Shown: positions 47,438 through 55,470 of the stretch, piece by piece | How the letters are laid out: each line of letters begins with the position of its first letter | How positions within the stretch are numbered: position 1 is the stretch's first letter | Assembly (NCBI GenBank): GCA_902776765.1 | Contig: CACYRP010000012.1 | Location: 1-64,000, forward strand | Source: Fibrobacter succinogenes | GTDB lineage: Bacteria; Fibrobacterota; Fibrobacteria; Fibrobacterales; Fibrobacteraceae | Reading direction: 5' to 3' | DNA: 64,000 bases | Position numbers and translations under genes: made by a program | Notes under the pieces: generated by a model | What the model was told of the DNA's origin: nothing | Seen by the model: the letters and a program-made list of their open reading frames with translations, nothing else | Database searches by the model: none

Positions 47438-48190
47438 ATGAATTTACTTGATGTTATAGCGAAAGCAAAAAAAGAAAAAGCAAAGACGTTGGACTTGTCT
47501 CAGAAGGGCCTCCGCCTTTTGCCACCCGAACTTTTTGAAATTGAGTCCCTTGAAGAACTCAACCTCGACCGCAACATGCTCGTCGAAATTCCCGACGATA
47601 TCGGTCTTTTGAAGAACTTGAAGAGCCTTTCCGTAAGCGAAAACGACCTCATGGAACTTCCGGAATCCATTGGCGAACTGACAAATCTGGAAAATCTCTA
47701 TCTCGGCTACAACAGCCTTTCGGACCTGCCGGAATCGGTTGGCAAGCTCGTGAACCTCCAGACGGTGAACATCGCCAAGAACCAGCTCCTGGACTTGCCG
47801 CTCGAAATCGGCAACTGGCAGAAGGTGTTCAAGCTCTCGCTCCACGACAACATGCTCTCCGAAATTCCACCGACCATCGGCAAGATGAAGAGCCTCGTGA
47901 AGCTCTACCTCGACAACAACGAACTTACGACCATCCCGGCAACGCTCTCGCACCTCGAAAACCTCGAAATTCTCATGGTTTCCGGCAACCGCTTGGGTTC
48001 CATTCCGTCTGAATTTGGCAACTTGAAGAACCTCCGCGAACTTGTGCTTGACGCAAACCAGCTCGCCACACTCCCGGATAGCCTTGCCGAATGCAATAAT
48101 CTCAAGACAATATCCGTTATCGAAAACCCAATGGAAGAAGGCGTACCCCGCGTCCTCCTCGACAAGAAGGGCTTAAGCATCGATCAGTAA
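47438..48190 (+). CDS. leucine-rich-repeat protein
   Basis: 250 residues made almost entirely of about nine 23-residue repeats with consensus LxxLxxLxLxxNxLxxLPxxIGxL (for example SLEELNLDRNMLVEIPDDIG and NLENLYLGYNSLSDLPESVG). The short basic N-terminal cap (DVIAKAKKEKAKTLDLSQKGL) and the C-terminal cap (NPMEEGVPRVLLDKKGLSI) are complete. No signal peptide or membrane segment, so a cytoplasmic binding scaffold is likely. Bacterial proteins of this kind bind unknown partners; some resemble the LRR half of Roco GTPases, but no GTPase is present. Clear GGAG site (AGGAGTC). Confidence 0.88.
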   Translation: MNLLDVIAKAKKEKAKTLDLSQKGLRLLPPELFEIESLEELNLDRNMLVEIPDDIGLLKNLKSLSVSENDLMELPESIGELTNLENLYLGYNSLSDLPESVGKLVNLQTVNIAKNQLLDLPLEIGNWQKVFKLSLHDNMLSEIPPTIGKMKSLVKLYLDNNELTTIPATLSHLENLEILMVSGNRLGSIPSEFGNLKNLRELVLDANQLATLPDSLAECNNLKTISVIENPMEEGVPRVLLDKKGLSIDQ

Positions 48191-48195
48191 GATTA

Positions 48196-48240
48196 GACGA
48201 AAGTACGCCACTTCGTGGCTACAGACGAGAGACGAAAGAG
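48196..48240. repeat. GACGAAA heptads around a GCCAC-TTC-GTGGC hairpin
   Basis: GACGAAA (48196-48202), hairpin GCCACTTCGTGGC (48207-48219), then GACGAGA and GACGAAA; starts five bases after the LRR stop. Confidence 0.75.
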
Positions 48241-48267
48241 GTTAGGATTAAGGAGTAGAGGCTTTTC

Positions 48268-49674
48268 GTGTATATTCATCAACATCCAAACGAACACAAA
48301 CATATCATCCCGGACTCCGTTCCGGGCTTTCCATTTCATACTCTCGTCTCTCGTCTCTCGTCTCTCGTCTGTATTTTCCTCTTAGCCGCTTGCTCCGACT
48401 TTATCCATCCGGTCAACAGCACGCCAGAACCGACCGAATATTCCTTTAACTACTGGCTCCTGCAAAGCCTATACCTGTACGAGGACGAACTGCCGGACCT
48501 GCCCAAAGACGGAGACTCAGTCCAACTCCTCTACAACCCGCTCACAGACCCCTACACATACTACACGCCTCCCGGCAAAGAAAGCGAAGACAAATCCACC
48601 AAAACCAACACAAGCAAAATCATCGGTGGCGATGTCGGGATGCGATACTACAACATCACCGGTATAGAATATCCCATCTACATCGCCCGCGTTTATCCCA
48701 AAAGCCCCGCAGGGAGGGCCGGCATTCCAAGATACGGAAACATCCTCAGCGTAAACGGGATTGAACTCAAGGGAGAACACGCCAAAGCCACTTACGATTC
48801 AACCCTCACGTTCAATAAGAACATCGACCTTCTTATCGCCTATAAAGGCGACACGACTCTGTACAAGCTTCAAAAAGAAGAAGTCTTTGCCCCGACCATC
48901 TTTGTCGATACGCTTTTCGAAAACGCATCCAAGGGTTATCCGGGCATCGTATTCATAAGAATCGAAGGATTCAAGCCCGAAACTGCCGACCCGGATTCCG
49001 GAACTTACGGGGAACTCAAAGACTATCTGATCTCAACAAAAAAAGACAAGCGCGTCCGCGTTCTCGACTTGCGCAACAATCCCGGCGGGCACGTGTTCCA
49101 GAGCACCCGCATGGCAGACCTCTTTGTAAGCAAGGGAACGCTATCGACGAAAAAAATGCGCTCGCTGACTGCGGACGGAGGTTCCGTTAATTCAATTTCG
49201 ACCACAGTAGCAAAAGCCGGCGACATCGGTGAATCCGGGAAATACATCATCCTCGCCAACCGAGCTTCCGCAAGCGCCTCCGAAATATTCATTGCGGCAG
49301 TCACCGAATTGACAGACATTCCTATGGTCGGTACGAGGACATTCGGGAAAGGAATCGGGCAATCCCAAATCTGGACTTACGAGCGTGGGCTCGCCACAAT
49401 TACAAGTCTCGAATTCAAAACGCCCAAGGGAACTTCTTACCACGGCAAAGGAATCTCTCCAAAGTACGAATGCGAAAGAGAAATCGTCAATGATACCTGT
49501 GCAGCCTTGGTTGCGAACAAAATTTACGGCGTAAAGATTCCGAAGCAAGAAAAGAGCGCTCTCGCAAAGCATTTTACTGAAACGACTGACGACATCAAGG
49601 AATTTGAGGGAGGAGCAATAGAATGGGCCGATTCGGATATTTATTTCAAGACATTCGAAAAAACGTATCCGTAA
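48268..49674 (+). CDS. S41-family lipoprotein protease, first of a tandem pair
   Basis: 468 residues. The only in-frame start is GTG 48268, with AAGGAG twelve bases upstream. The N-terminus is odd: codons 14-34 come from a CCGGACTCCGTTCCGG hairpin and an inverted heptad array (four TCTCGTC units at 48342-48369). They supply the signal n-region before CIFLLAAC, the lipobox (LAAC). The body has a degenerate PDZ (AGRAGIPRYGNILSVNGIEL) and an S41 core with DLRNNPGGHVFQS and the catalytic pair S336 (NRASASASEIF) and K361 (RTFGKGIGQS). Likely an outer-membrane-linked processing protease. The 3-prime end overlaps the next gene by 52 bases. Confidence 0.75.
   Translation: MYIHQHPNEHKHIIPDSVPGFPFHTLVSRLSSLVCIFLLAACSDFIHPVNSTPEPTEYSFNYWLLQSLYLYEDELPDLPKDGDSVQLLYNPLTDPYTYYTPPGKESEDKSTKTNTSKIIGGDVGMRYYNITGIEYPIYIARVYPKSPAGRAGIPRYGNILSVNGIELKGEHAKATYDSTLTFNKNIDLLIAYKGDTTLYKLQKEEVFAPTIFVDTLFENASKGYPGIVFIRIEGFKPETADPDSGTYGELKDYLISTKKDKRVRVLDLRNNPGGHVFQSTRMADLFVSKGTLSTKKMRSLTADGGSVNSISTTVAKAGDIGESGKYIILANRASASASEIFIAAVTELTDIPMVGTRTFGKGIGQSQIWTYERGLATITSLEFKTPKGTSYHGKGISPKYECEREIVNDTCAALVANKIYGVKIPKQEKSALAKHFTETTDDIKEFEGGAIEWADSDIYFKTFEKTYP
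48342..48369. repeat. inverted GACGAAA-class array (TCTCGTC x4) inside a coding region
   Basis: Four perfect TCTCGTC units lie in the first 35 codons of the protease frame, in the opposite orientation to 48196-48237. Confidence 0.85.
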
Positions 49675-51014
49675 TTGCAACAATCGCTATTACGAGTGTT
49701 GGGATTATCGCATGTTCTTCTGATACGACAACAGCACCGTACAACGGGCAGACCTCTTGCATGGGCACTCCAGAGTTCCAGCAGAATTACATGAACCTTT
49801 TTTACTTGTACATCGACAAGGACAAATACCTACGCAACCCTGAAAGCTATCTGGGAAAAGTCGATACCGAGGCGTTGCTTGAAAAAGGCATCCCTTGGGA
49901 CTACCACGACATTTATTACATGTACGCCCAAATGAACGACCCATACACTTATTATGTGGATCCTTCACTTTCAATGAGTTTGGTGAAATCCTGGACGAGT
50001 TCCGAACAGAAACTCGATGCAGGATTCGTGCTCGATTCCGCTTACATTCCCGAAAAATTTGTTGTCAAGAAGGTCATAGAAACATCACCCGCCGATCGAG
50101 CAGGCATCAAAGCCGGTGACGAAATCGTAGAAATCGAAGGCGTCGCTCCGAAATCGAATATTGTATTCAACCGTCTATCGGAAGCTTTAGAAGATGATGT
50201 TGTAACTTACACCATCAGGCGCGATTCTACAAATTTGACCATTCCGGTAAAGATTGCGCCATACAACACACCAACTGTAGAACTTTCATTCAAAGATTCC
50301 ATTCCAGTCATCAAAGTTTCGGAATTTGCGGAACATACATCTAACGATTCGGGCACTTACGGTGAATTTATCCGTTATCTCCATGCAACTGAAAATTACA
50401 AGACAACCATCATCGACTTGAGAAACAATGGAGGCGGAGACATATCCCAGTGCATTGCCATGGCTCAGGCTCTTCTTCCTAAAGGGGACACCGCTATCGG
50501 CATTTTGTCGATGCTAGCCGATACAGTCCATAAAAAGCAAACCTCTAAAACAACCTACTATATCAACGATCGCGACGGTTTATTCAAAGACAGATACTTC
50601 GTGTTCCTAGCAAACGAAAATACGGCAAGCTGTTCCGAAATCATGATAGCAGGTGTCGTTTCAAACAAAAAATATCCAATTGTCGGGAGCACAACCTACG
50701 GGAAAGGTATCGGGCAAAGAAGCTTTTTGACGCAGTCTTATTCCCTGGTTTCCATCACCAACATGAAAACCATAGACAAGCAAGGCAATACATACCACAA
50801 GTATGGAATTGTTCCAGATTTTGCAATCTTAGATGATGCCGTCGCAATAAATAAAGCCGTTGCACTTGCCAAAGACCACAATTATGTGCGAGTCGCAGGA
50901 TACGGAACAACCAATACAGGGCACTTCGCCAAAGCCGCGCTGGAGCCCGATACCATGTCGGGATTCTTCCATTTTTCCGAAGAATACACTCCAGAAATCA
51001 AGTTAAAGTATTAA
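49623..51014 (+). CDS. S41-family lipoprotein protease, second of a tandem pair
   Basis: 463 residues, paralogue of the gene before it. Signal VSVIATIAITSVGIIAC with lipobox (IIAC) and GGAGGAG upstream of ATG 49623, which lies inside the preceding gene. PDZ: VKKVIETSPADRAGIKAGDEIVEIEG. S41 core: DLRNNGGGDISQC, catalytic S336 (NENTASCSEIM) and K361 (TTYGKGIGQR). The nucleophile sits in an unusual TASCSE rather than SASASE context. The two may cleave different exported substrates. Confidence 0.8.
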   Translation: MGRFGYLFQDIRKNVSVIATIAITSVGIIACSSDTTTAPYNGQTSCMGTPEFQQNYMNLFYLYIDKDKYLRNPESYLGKVDTEALLEKGIPWDYHDIYYMYAQMNDPYTYYVDPSLSMSLVKSWTSSEQKLDAGFVLDSAYIPEKFVVKKVIETSPADRAGIKAGDEIVEIEGVAPKSNIVFNRLSEALEDDVVTYTIRRDSTNLTIPVKIAPYNTPTVELSFKDSIPVIKVSEFAEHTSNDSGTYGEFIRYLHATENYKTTIIDLRNNGGGDISQCIAMAQALLPKGDTAIGILSMLADTVHKKQTSKTTYYINDRDGLFKDRYFVFLANENTASCSEIMIAGVVSNKKYPIVGSTTYGKGIGQRSFLTQSYSLVSITNMKTIDKQGNTYHKYGIVPDFAILDDAVAINKAVALAKDHNYVRVAGYGTTNTGHFAKAALEPDTMSGFFHFSEEYTPEIKLKY

Positions 51015-51032
51015 GTTACTCGCCAGAGTTTA

Positions 51033-51051
51033 TCCCGGACGGAGTCCGGGA
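51033..51051. repeat. CCCGGAC-GGA-GTCCGGG hairpin repeat
   Basis: A perfect seven-pair palindrome just after the second protease. A matching copy in opposite sense lies at 48309-48326 near the start of the first, so the protease pair is bracketed. Confidence 0.65.
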
Positions 51052-51102
51052 CCAGCATGACGACAGCGGGTATTACTTCAGCACTAACGACAACAAAAAA
51101 AA

Positions 51103-52413
51103 TTACTTCAACATGCGCATACGGACCATAACATCCGTAGAGTCGTTCGCCTTGACGGCAGGCGCAGCAAGCGTGAGTTCAATTTCCTTGCGGATATTGG
51201 CGACTTGCTTTTTCAGGCGGGCAAGGCGGTTGCCTTCGAGCTTAGGTGTTGCAATCATCGTCTTCTTGGCGGGGTTCATCCAGTTGCCGCGAGAATCCTT
51301 GAAGCCCAAGTGCAAATGCGGGCCTGTGCTGCGACCTGTAGAACCGACGCGACCAATAACCTGACGCGGAGCGACCTTGGCACCGACCTTCACTCCACGA
51401 ACAGAAAGGTGCATATACCAGCTTTCGGAATTATCCCTATGGCGCACGGCAATCTTGTTTCCGCTCAAGTCATCATAGCCAGAAACCGTCACGACACCTG
51501 CAGCAACGGCATAAACCGGAGAACCAGTGGGGCTACCATAGTCGATACCGTGATGCACTGTGCGGCGGCCCGTAATCGGGTGGATGCGAGCGCCATACGG
51601 ACTTGTGATATGCAGACGGTCCAGCGGGTAACGAAGGCCCTCGAACACAAGCGCTTCGCCTTTTTCGGTATAGTGGGCGTTAAAGGAACTCTTCGGATCC
51701 GGGTCTTCGTAACGGAACGCTTCGTGATGGCCCACCGTGTGGCCATTAAATTCAGCATAAAGAACCTTGCCGCTAATCCAAATCGAATCTTGATAGAACT
51801 TTTCTTCGAGTAAAATGCGGAATTTGTCGCCTGGACGCGCCAATTGGAACGAGACCTTGCACTGCAAAATTCCGCTCACGGTGCCCACCATGCGGCCGGG
51901 AATACCAACCTTGTAGAGAATGCCGTTCAACGTACTTCCTGTTTCAAGCGCACCTTCGAAAACAGACTGACGGATTGTGACCGGCTTGTCGATACGGCTA
52001 TAAGAAAATCCGGAACTGGTCTTGCTCAACATGTGGACCGTGGCTGGGTTCGGCGCAAAACGGAAGCGCTGGACATTTCCCGAAGAATCAAGCGCGGCAT
52101 AGAACACTTGACCTACGCGAAGTGCAGAAAGTTCAACAGAGTCCTGCAAAGCAATCACGATTTTACCACGTTCGTTTTCGTTAATGTTCATGCGGTAAAG
52201 CACCTGGAAAAGTCCATCACCCGCACGGACGGTATCGTTTTTCACAAGCCATTTCGAAGAAGACTCTTGAGCCTTTGCAATCAAGGCCTTTAACGAATCG
52301 GCCGTAGCTTCAAGCTTTGCTTTTTCTTGAGTCAACGCATCAATTTTTTTCTGTTCATTACATCCGGTAAACGCAATAATTGCAACACACAGTAAAAAGA
52401 AAATTCTGGACAT
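51103..52413 (-). CDS. M23 (LytM) peptidoglycan endopeptidase lipoprotein
   Basis: 436 residues from ATG 52413 (an upstream TTG adds two). Signal SRIFFLLCVAIIAFTGC with lipobox FTGC. A coiled-coil (KKIDALTQEKAKLEATADSLKALIAKAQ) follows, then a region like the N-domains of MepM/NlpD-class enzymes (VRAGDGLFQVLYRMNINENE). The LytM domain has all zinc ligands: HHGIDYG (His and Asp), and GPHLHLGF with the paired His. Cuts peptide cross-links for wall growth in the periplasm, tethered to a membrane. A basic C-terminal helix (RLARLKKQVANIRKEIE) is added. Single gene. Confidence 0.92.
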   Translation of the reverse strand: MSRIFFLLCVAIIAFTGCNEQKKIDALTQEKAKLEATADSLKALIAKAQESSSKWLVKNDTVRAGDGLFQVLYRMNINENERGKIVIALQDSVELSALRVGQVFYAALDSSGNVQRFRFAPNPATVHMLSKTSSGFSYSRIDKPVTIRQSVFEGALETGSTLNGILYKVGIPGRMVGTVSGILQCKVSFQLARPGDKFRILLEEKFYQDSIWISGKVLYAEFNGHTVGHHEAFRYEDPDPKSSFNAHYTEKGEALVFEGLRYPLDRLHITSPYGARIHPITGRRTVHHGIDYGSPTGSPVYAVAAGVVTVSGYDDLSGNKIAVRHRDNSESWYMHLSVRGVKVGAKVAPRQVIGRVGSTGRSTGPHLHLGFKDSRGNWMNPAKKTMIATPKLEGNRLARLKKQVANIRKEIELTLAAPAVKANDSTDVMVRMRMLK

Positions 52414-52524
52414 AAACAACCCGCTCTAAAGATTTCAAACGCAAAGATAAAATATTTGGGCATTCGCCCGACACCCTCTTTTAAATTTTATAACCGATTA
52501 TAATGATGCGGGCAGAGCATACAC

Positions 52525-52562
52525 AAAAAAAATCACCCCGCGCATAAAAGCGCAGGGCGTGA
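52525..52562 (-). terminator. intrinsic terminator of the FKBP gene
   Basis: On the minus strand TCACGCCCTGCGC pairs with GCGCGGGGTGA around a TTTTAT loop, followed by eight T. Confidence 0.88.
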
Positions 52563-52585
52563 AATTCAAGCGATAAAAACGCTAA

Positions 52586-53374
52586 TTACTTAGCAGCCTT
52601 CTTGACTTTCTTCTGATCCTGCTTAGCAGGTTCTGCCGGCTTTTCAGGCGGAATCACTTCCAAAAGTTCCATTTCGAACTTGAGGACGGAGTTACCCGGA
52701 ATAGCGCGGTTGCCATGCGGACCATAAGCGAGGTCGCTCGGGATCCATGCGATAACCTTTTCGCCAACCTTCATGAGCTTGAGCATTTCCGTCCAACCCG
52801 GAATCACAGCGGTAACCGGGAATTCGAGCGGCTGACCACGGTCGACAGAGCTATCGAACTTTTCGCCATTGAGGAGCGTACCGGTGTAGTGAACCTTGAC
52901 CTTGTCGTCGTCGGTCGGAGTTGCACCTTGACCTTCAGTAACAATCTTGTACTGGAGACCAGATTGCGTAGTCACAACGCCTTCGGCAGTCTTGTTCTGA
53001 GCGAGGAAAGCTTCACCTTCAGCCTTGTTCTTGGCGGCTGCGATGCTGTCCTTTCTTGCCTTTTCGGCCTGGCGGTCAGCAGAAAGTTTATTGAGAGTTT
53101 CCATAATAATAGAATCATTCATCAAGAACTTTGCAGAATCGCTATTGTAGCGTTCCTTGAATGCCTGGATGAACAAATCAAGGTCGAGATCGATGGAATC
53201 ACGAGTAACGAGCTGGAAACGAGCCTGATTACCGAAATGAGCACCGAGAGCATAGCTGTACTTGTCCTTTTCAGTCACAAGCGAAGTCTTTTCGGTAGAT
53301 GCGGTTTTGCACGGTTCACAACCAGTCATAAGCATGGCAAGAGCGCCAGCTGCAACAATCAGTTTAGTCTTCAT
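52586..53374 (-). CDS. fkpA: FKBP-type peptidyl-prolyl isomerase lipoprotein
   Basis: 262 residues. Lipoprotein signal MKTKLIVAAGALAMLMTGC. An N-terminal helical dimerisation region (YSYALGAHFGNQARFQ, DLFIQAFKERYN) as in FkpA/Mip, then the FKBP domain from about 138: SGLQYKIVTEGQGATPTDDDKVKVHYTGTLLNGEKFDSS, PVTAVIPGWTEMLKLMKVGEKVIAWIPSDLAYGPHG, IPGNSVLKFEMELLEV, with the aromatic and Asp residues of the active pocket. A basic Pro/Lys-rich tail (PAEPAKQDQKKVKKAAK) follows. Helps fold periplasmic or outer-membrane proteins. Single gene with a strong terminator. Confidence 0.92.
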   Translation of the reverse strand: MKTKLIVAAGALAMLMTGCEPCKTASTEKTSLVTEKDKYSYALGAHFGNQARFQLVTRDSIDLDLDLFIQAFKERYNSDSAKFLMNDSIIMETLNKLSADRQAEKARKDSIAAAKNKAEGEAFLAQNKTAEGVVTTQSGLQYKIVTEGQGATPTDDDKVKVHYTGTLLNGEKFDSSVDRGQPLEFPVTAVIPGWTEMLKLMKVGEKVIAWIPSDLAYGPHGNRAIPGNSVLKFEMELLEVIPPEKPAEPAKQDQKKVKKAAK

Positions 53375-53501
53375 TTTTATCCTCTATGAAAAAATAGACA
53401 CCTTTAAAATAGTAAAACATTCCTCTTAAAGTTTACAATAATTTTCTTTTTACCTTTACATTTAGTATATTTCTCGCTAACAATAGCGAATTAGGTTAAT
53501 T

Positions 53502-55331
53502 ATGTGCGGAATAATTGGATATAACGGAAAAAACGAAGCACTCCCGATTCTTGTAGATGGACTCAAGAAGATGGAATATCGCGGATACGATAGTTCAGGA
53601 GTTGCGGTCATCGACAATAAACAGATAAATGTTGTTCGTGCATCCGGAAAAATCAAGGCTCTCGAAGACAAACTAAAGAACACCCAAATCAAAGGTTCTG
53701 TCGGCATAGCCCATACCCGTTGGGCTACTCACGGCGCACCCACCGAAACAAATGCACACCCACACACTAGTTTCGACGGAAAAATTTCAATTGTCCACAA
53801 TGGCATCATCGAAAACTACGCAAGTCTCAAGGCCAAACTCATTAGTGAAGGCATAGAATTCAAGTCCGAAACGGACACCGAAGTTGTGGCTCACTTGATT
53901 GCCCGCTTTTACAATGGCGATTTGAAGAGCGCAGTTCTCAAGGCGCTCAAGCAAATCGAAGGTACGTTCGGCCTTGGCGTAATCTGCAAAGAAGAACCGA
54001 ATGTTTTGATTGGTGCCCGCCGCGGAAGCCCGCTTATTCTCGGTATCGGTAACGAAGGTGATTTTTACCTTGCCAGTGATGTTTCCGCAATCATCAACCA
54101 CACACAAAAAGTCGTTTATCTAGACGATAATGACGTTGTTCAAATTAAGGACAACGGATACTCCATCGTCAACATGAGCAGTCACGAAGTACAACGCGAA
54201 GTCCAAGATGTCGAGTTCGATGCAGATGCCGTGGCCAAGGGCGGGTTCCCGCACTTTATGCTCAAAGAAATTTTCGAACAACCCGAAGTACTCCGCAACA
54301 CCATGCGCGGTCGTTTGCTCATCGCCGAAGGAAACGCAAAACTAGCCGGCCTCGACACCAACATCAAGGAACTCCGTAATATCAATCGCATCATCATCAC
54401 CGCTTGCGGTACAAGCTATTATGCAGGCATGGTCGGTGAATACATGATCGAAGAATTGGCCGGAGTTCCGGTCGAAGTCGAATACGCTTCGGAATTCCGC
54501 TATAGAAACCCGATTATCAAACCGGGAACTCTCGTGCTCGCCATTTCGCAATCCGGCGAAACCGCCGACACACTCGCAGCACTCAAGGAAGCCCAACAGA
54601 AAGGCGCAACCGCTCTTGCAATTTGTAACGGCGTCGGTTCAACAATTGCAAGAACTAGCGATGGCGGTGTTTATCTGCACGCAGGCCCAGAAATCGGTGT
54701 GGCCAGCACCAAGGCATTTACAAGCCAGGTTACCGTACTCGCCATGATAGCCCTTTTGCTCGGTCGCCAACGCAGACTTAGCTTTGAAGCCGGTTCCGAA
54801 ATCGTCAAGGATCTTTTGGATCTTCCTGAGCTAGTGACCAAGACTCTTGAGCTTTCGGACAGCATTGCAGAAATCGCAAAGACACTTTGCAAGGCAAACA
54901 ACTTCTTGTACCTCGGTCGCCACTTCTGCTACCCAGTCGCTATGGAAGGCGCCTTGAAGCTCAAGGAAATCAGCTATATCCACGCTGAAGGCTACCCCGC
55001 TGCAGAAATGAAACACGGCCCGATTGCCCTTATCGACGAAAACATGCCGGTCGTAGTCATCGCTCCGAAGGACGCCCTGTTCGACAAGATTATCAGCAAC
55101 ATCCGCGAAATCAAGGCTCGCGGCGGCAAGGTCATCGCCATCACGACAGAAGACTGCCACCCGCTCGACGAAATCGCAGACCACATCATCACGGTCCCGA
55201 AGACTCGCCCGATGCTCATGCCGATTCTCACCTGCATTCCGCTCCAGCTCCTCGCCTACCACATTGCCGTATTGCGCGGAAACGACGTGGACCAGCCGAG
55301 AAACCTCGCCAAAAGCGTAACGGTGGAGTAG
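53502..55331 (+). CDS. glmS: glutamine-fructose-6-phosphate aminotransferase
   Basis: 609 residues. Makes glucosamine-6-phosphate for peptidoglycan and LPS in the cytoplasm. The Ntn hydrolase starts with MCGIIGYNG (Cys2 nucleophile) and has the glutamine-binding THTRWATHGAPTETNAHPH. Two SIS domains follow (ACGTSYYAGMVGEYMIEELAGVPVEVEYASEFRYRNP, LVLAISQSGETADTLAALKEA) and the end is NLAKSVTVE. No glmS ribozyme structure is visible in the 127-bp leader, so feedback must be by other means. The stop is the first base of a heptad array. Confidence 0.97.
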   Translation: MCGIIGYNGKNEALPILVDGLKKMEYRGYDSSGVAVIDNKQINVVRASGKIKALEDKLKNTQIKGSVGIAHTRWATHGAPTETNAHPHTSFDGKISIVHNGIIENYASLKAKLISEGIEFKSETDTEVVAHLIARFYNGDLKSAVLKALKQIEGTFGLGVICKEEPNVLIGARRGSPLILGIGNEGDFYLASDVSAIINHTQKVVYLDDNDVVQIKDNGYSIVNMSSHEVQREVQDVEFDADAVAKGGFPHFMLKEIFEQPEVLRNTMRGRLLIAEGNAKLAGLDTNIKELRNINRIIITACGTSYYAGMVGEYMIEELAGVPVEVEYASEFRYRNPIIKPGTLVLAISQSGETADTLAALKEAQQKGATALAICNGVGSTIARTSDGGVYLHAGPEIGVASTKAFTSQVTVLAMIALLLGRQRRLSFEAGSEIVKDLLDLPELVTKTLELSDSIAEIAKTLCKANNFLYLGRHFCYPVAMEGALKLKEISYIHAEGYPAAEMKHGPIALIDENMPVVVIAPKDALFDKIISNIREIKARGGKVIAITTEDCHPLDEIADHIITVPKTRPMLMPILTCIPLQLLAYHIAVLRGNDVDQPRNLAKSVTVE

Positions 55332-55447
55332 GCGTTAGGTATTGGGAGTTAGGTTTTAGGTATTTATAATCGTGGCTTCGCCACATTGTATAGATGTGCG
55401 TAGCACATGATACTAATCCTAAGACCTATAACCTAAAACCTGTAACC
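55331..55447. repeat. composite element: heptad arm, two mini-hairpins, inverted heptad arm
   Basis: Five left units (GGCGTTA, GGTATTG, GGAGTTA, GGTTTTA, GGTATTT), hairpin GTGGC-TTC-GCCAC (55372-55384), hairpin ATGTGC-GTA-GCACAT (55394-55408), right units ATCCTAA, GACCTAT, AACCTAA, AACCTGT (55416-55443). Same plan as 30516-30635 but on the other strand. Confidence 0.85.
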
Positions 55448-55470
55448 ATTATTTCTACATTTAAGGTGTA

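Noticed and set aside
53375..53501. glmS ribozyme in the glmS leader
   Set aside because: The 127-bp leader is AT-rich with no recognisable ribozyme core or conserved cleavage context.
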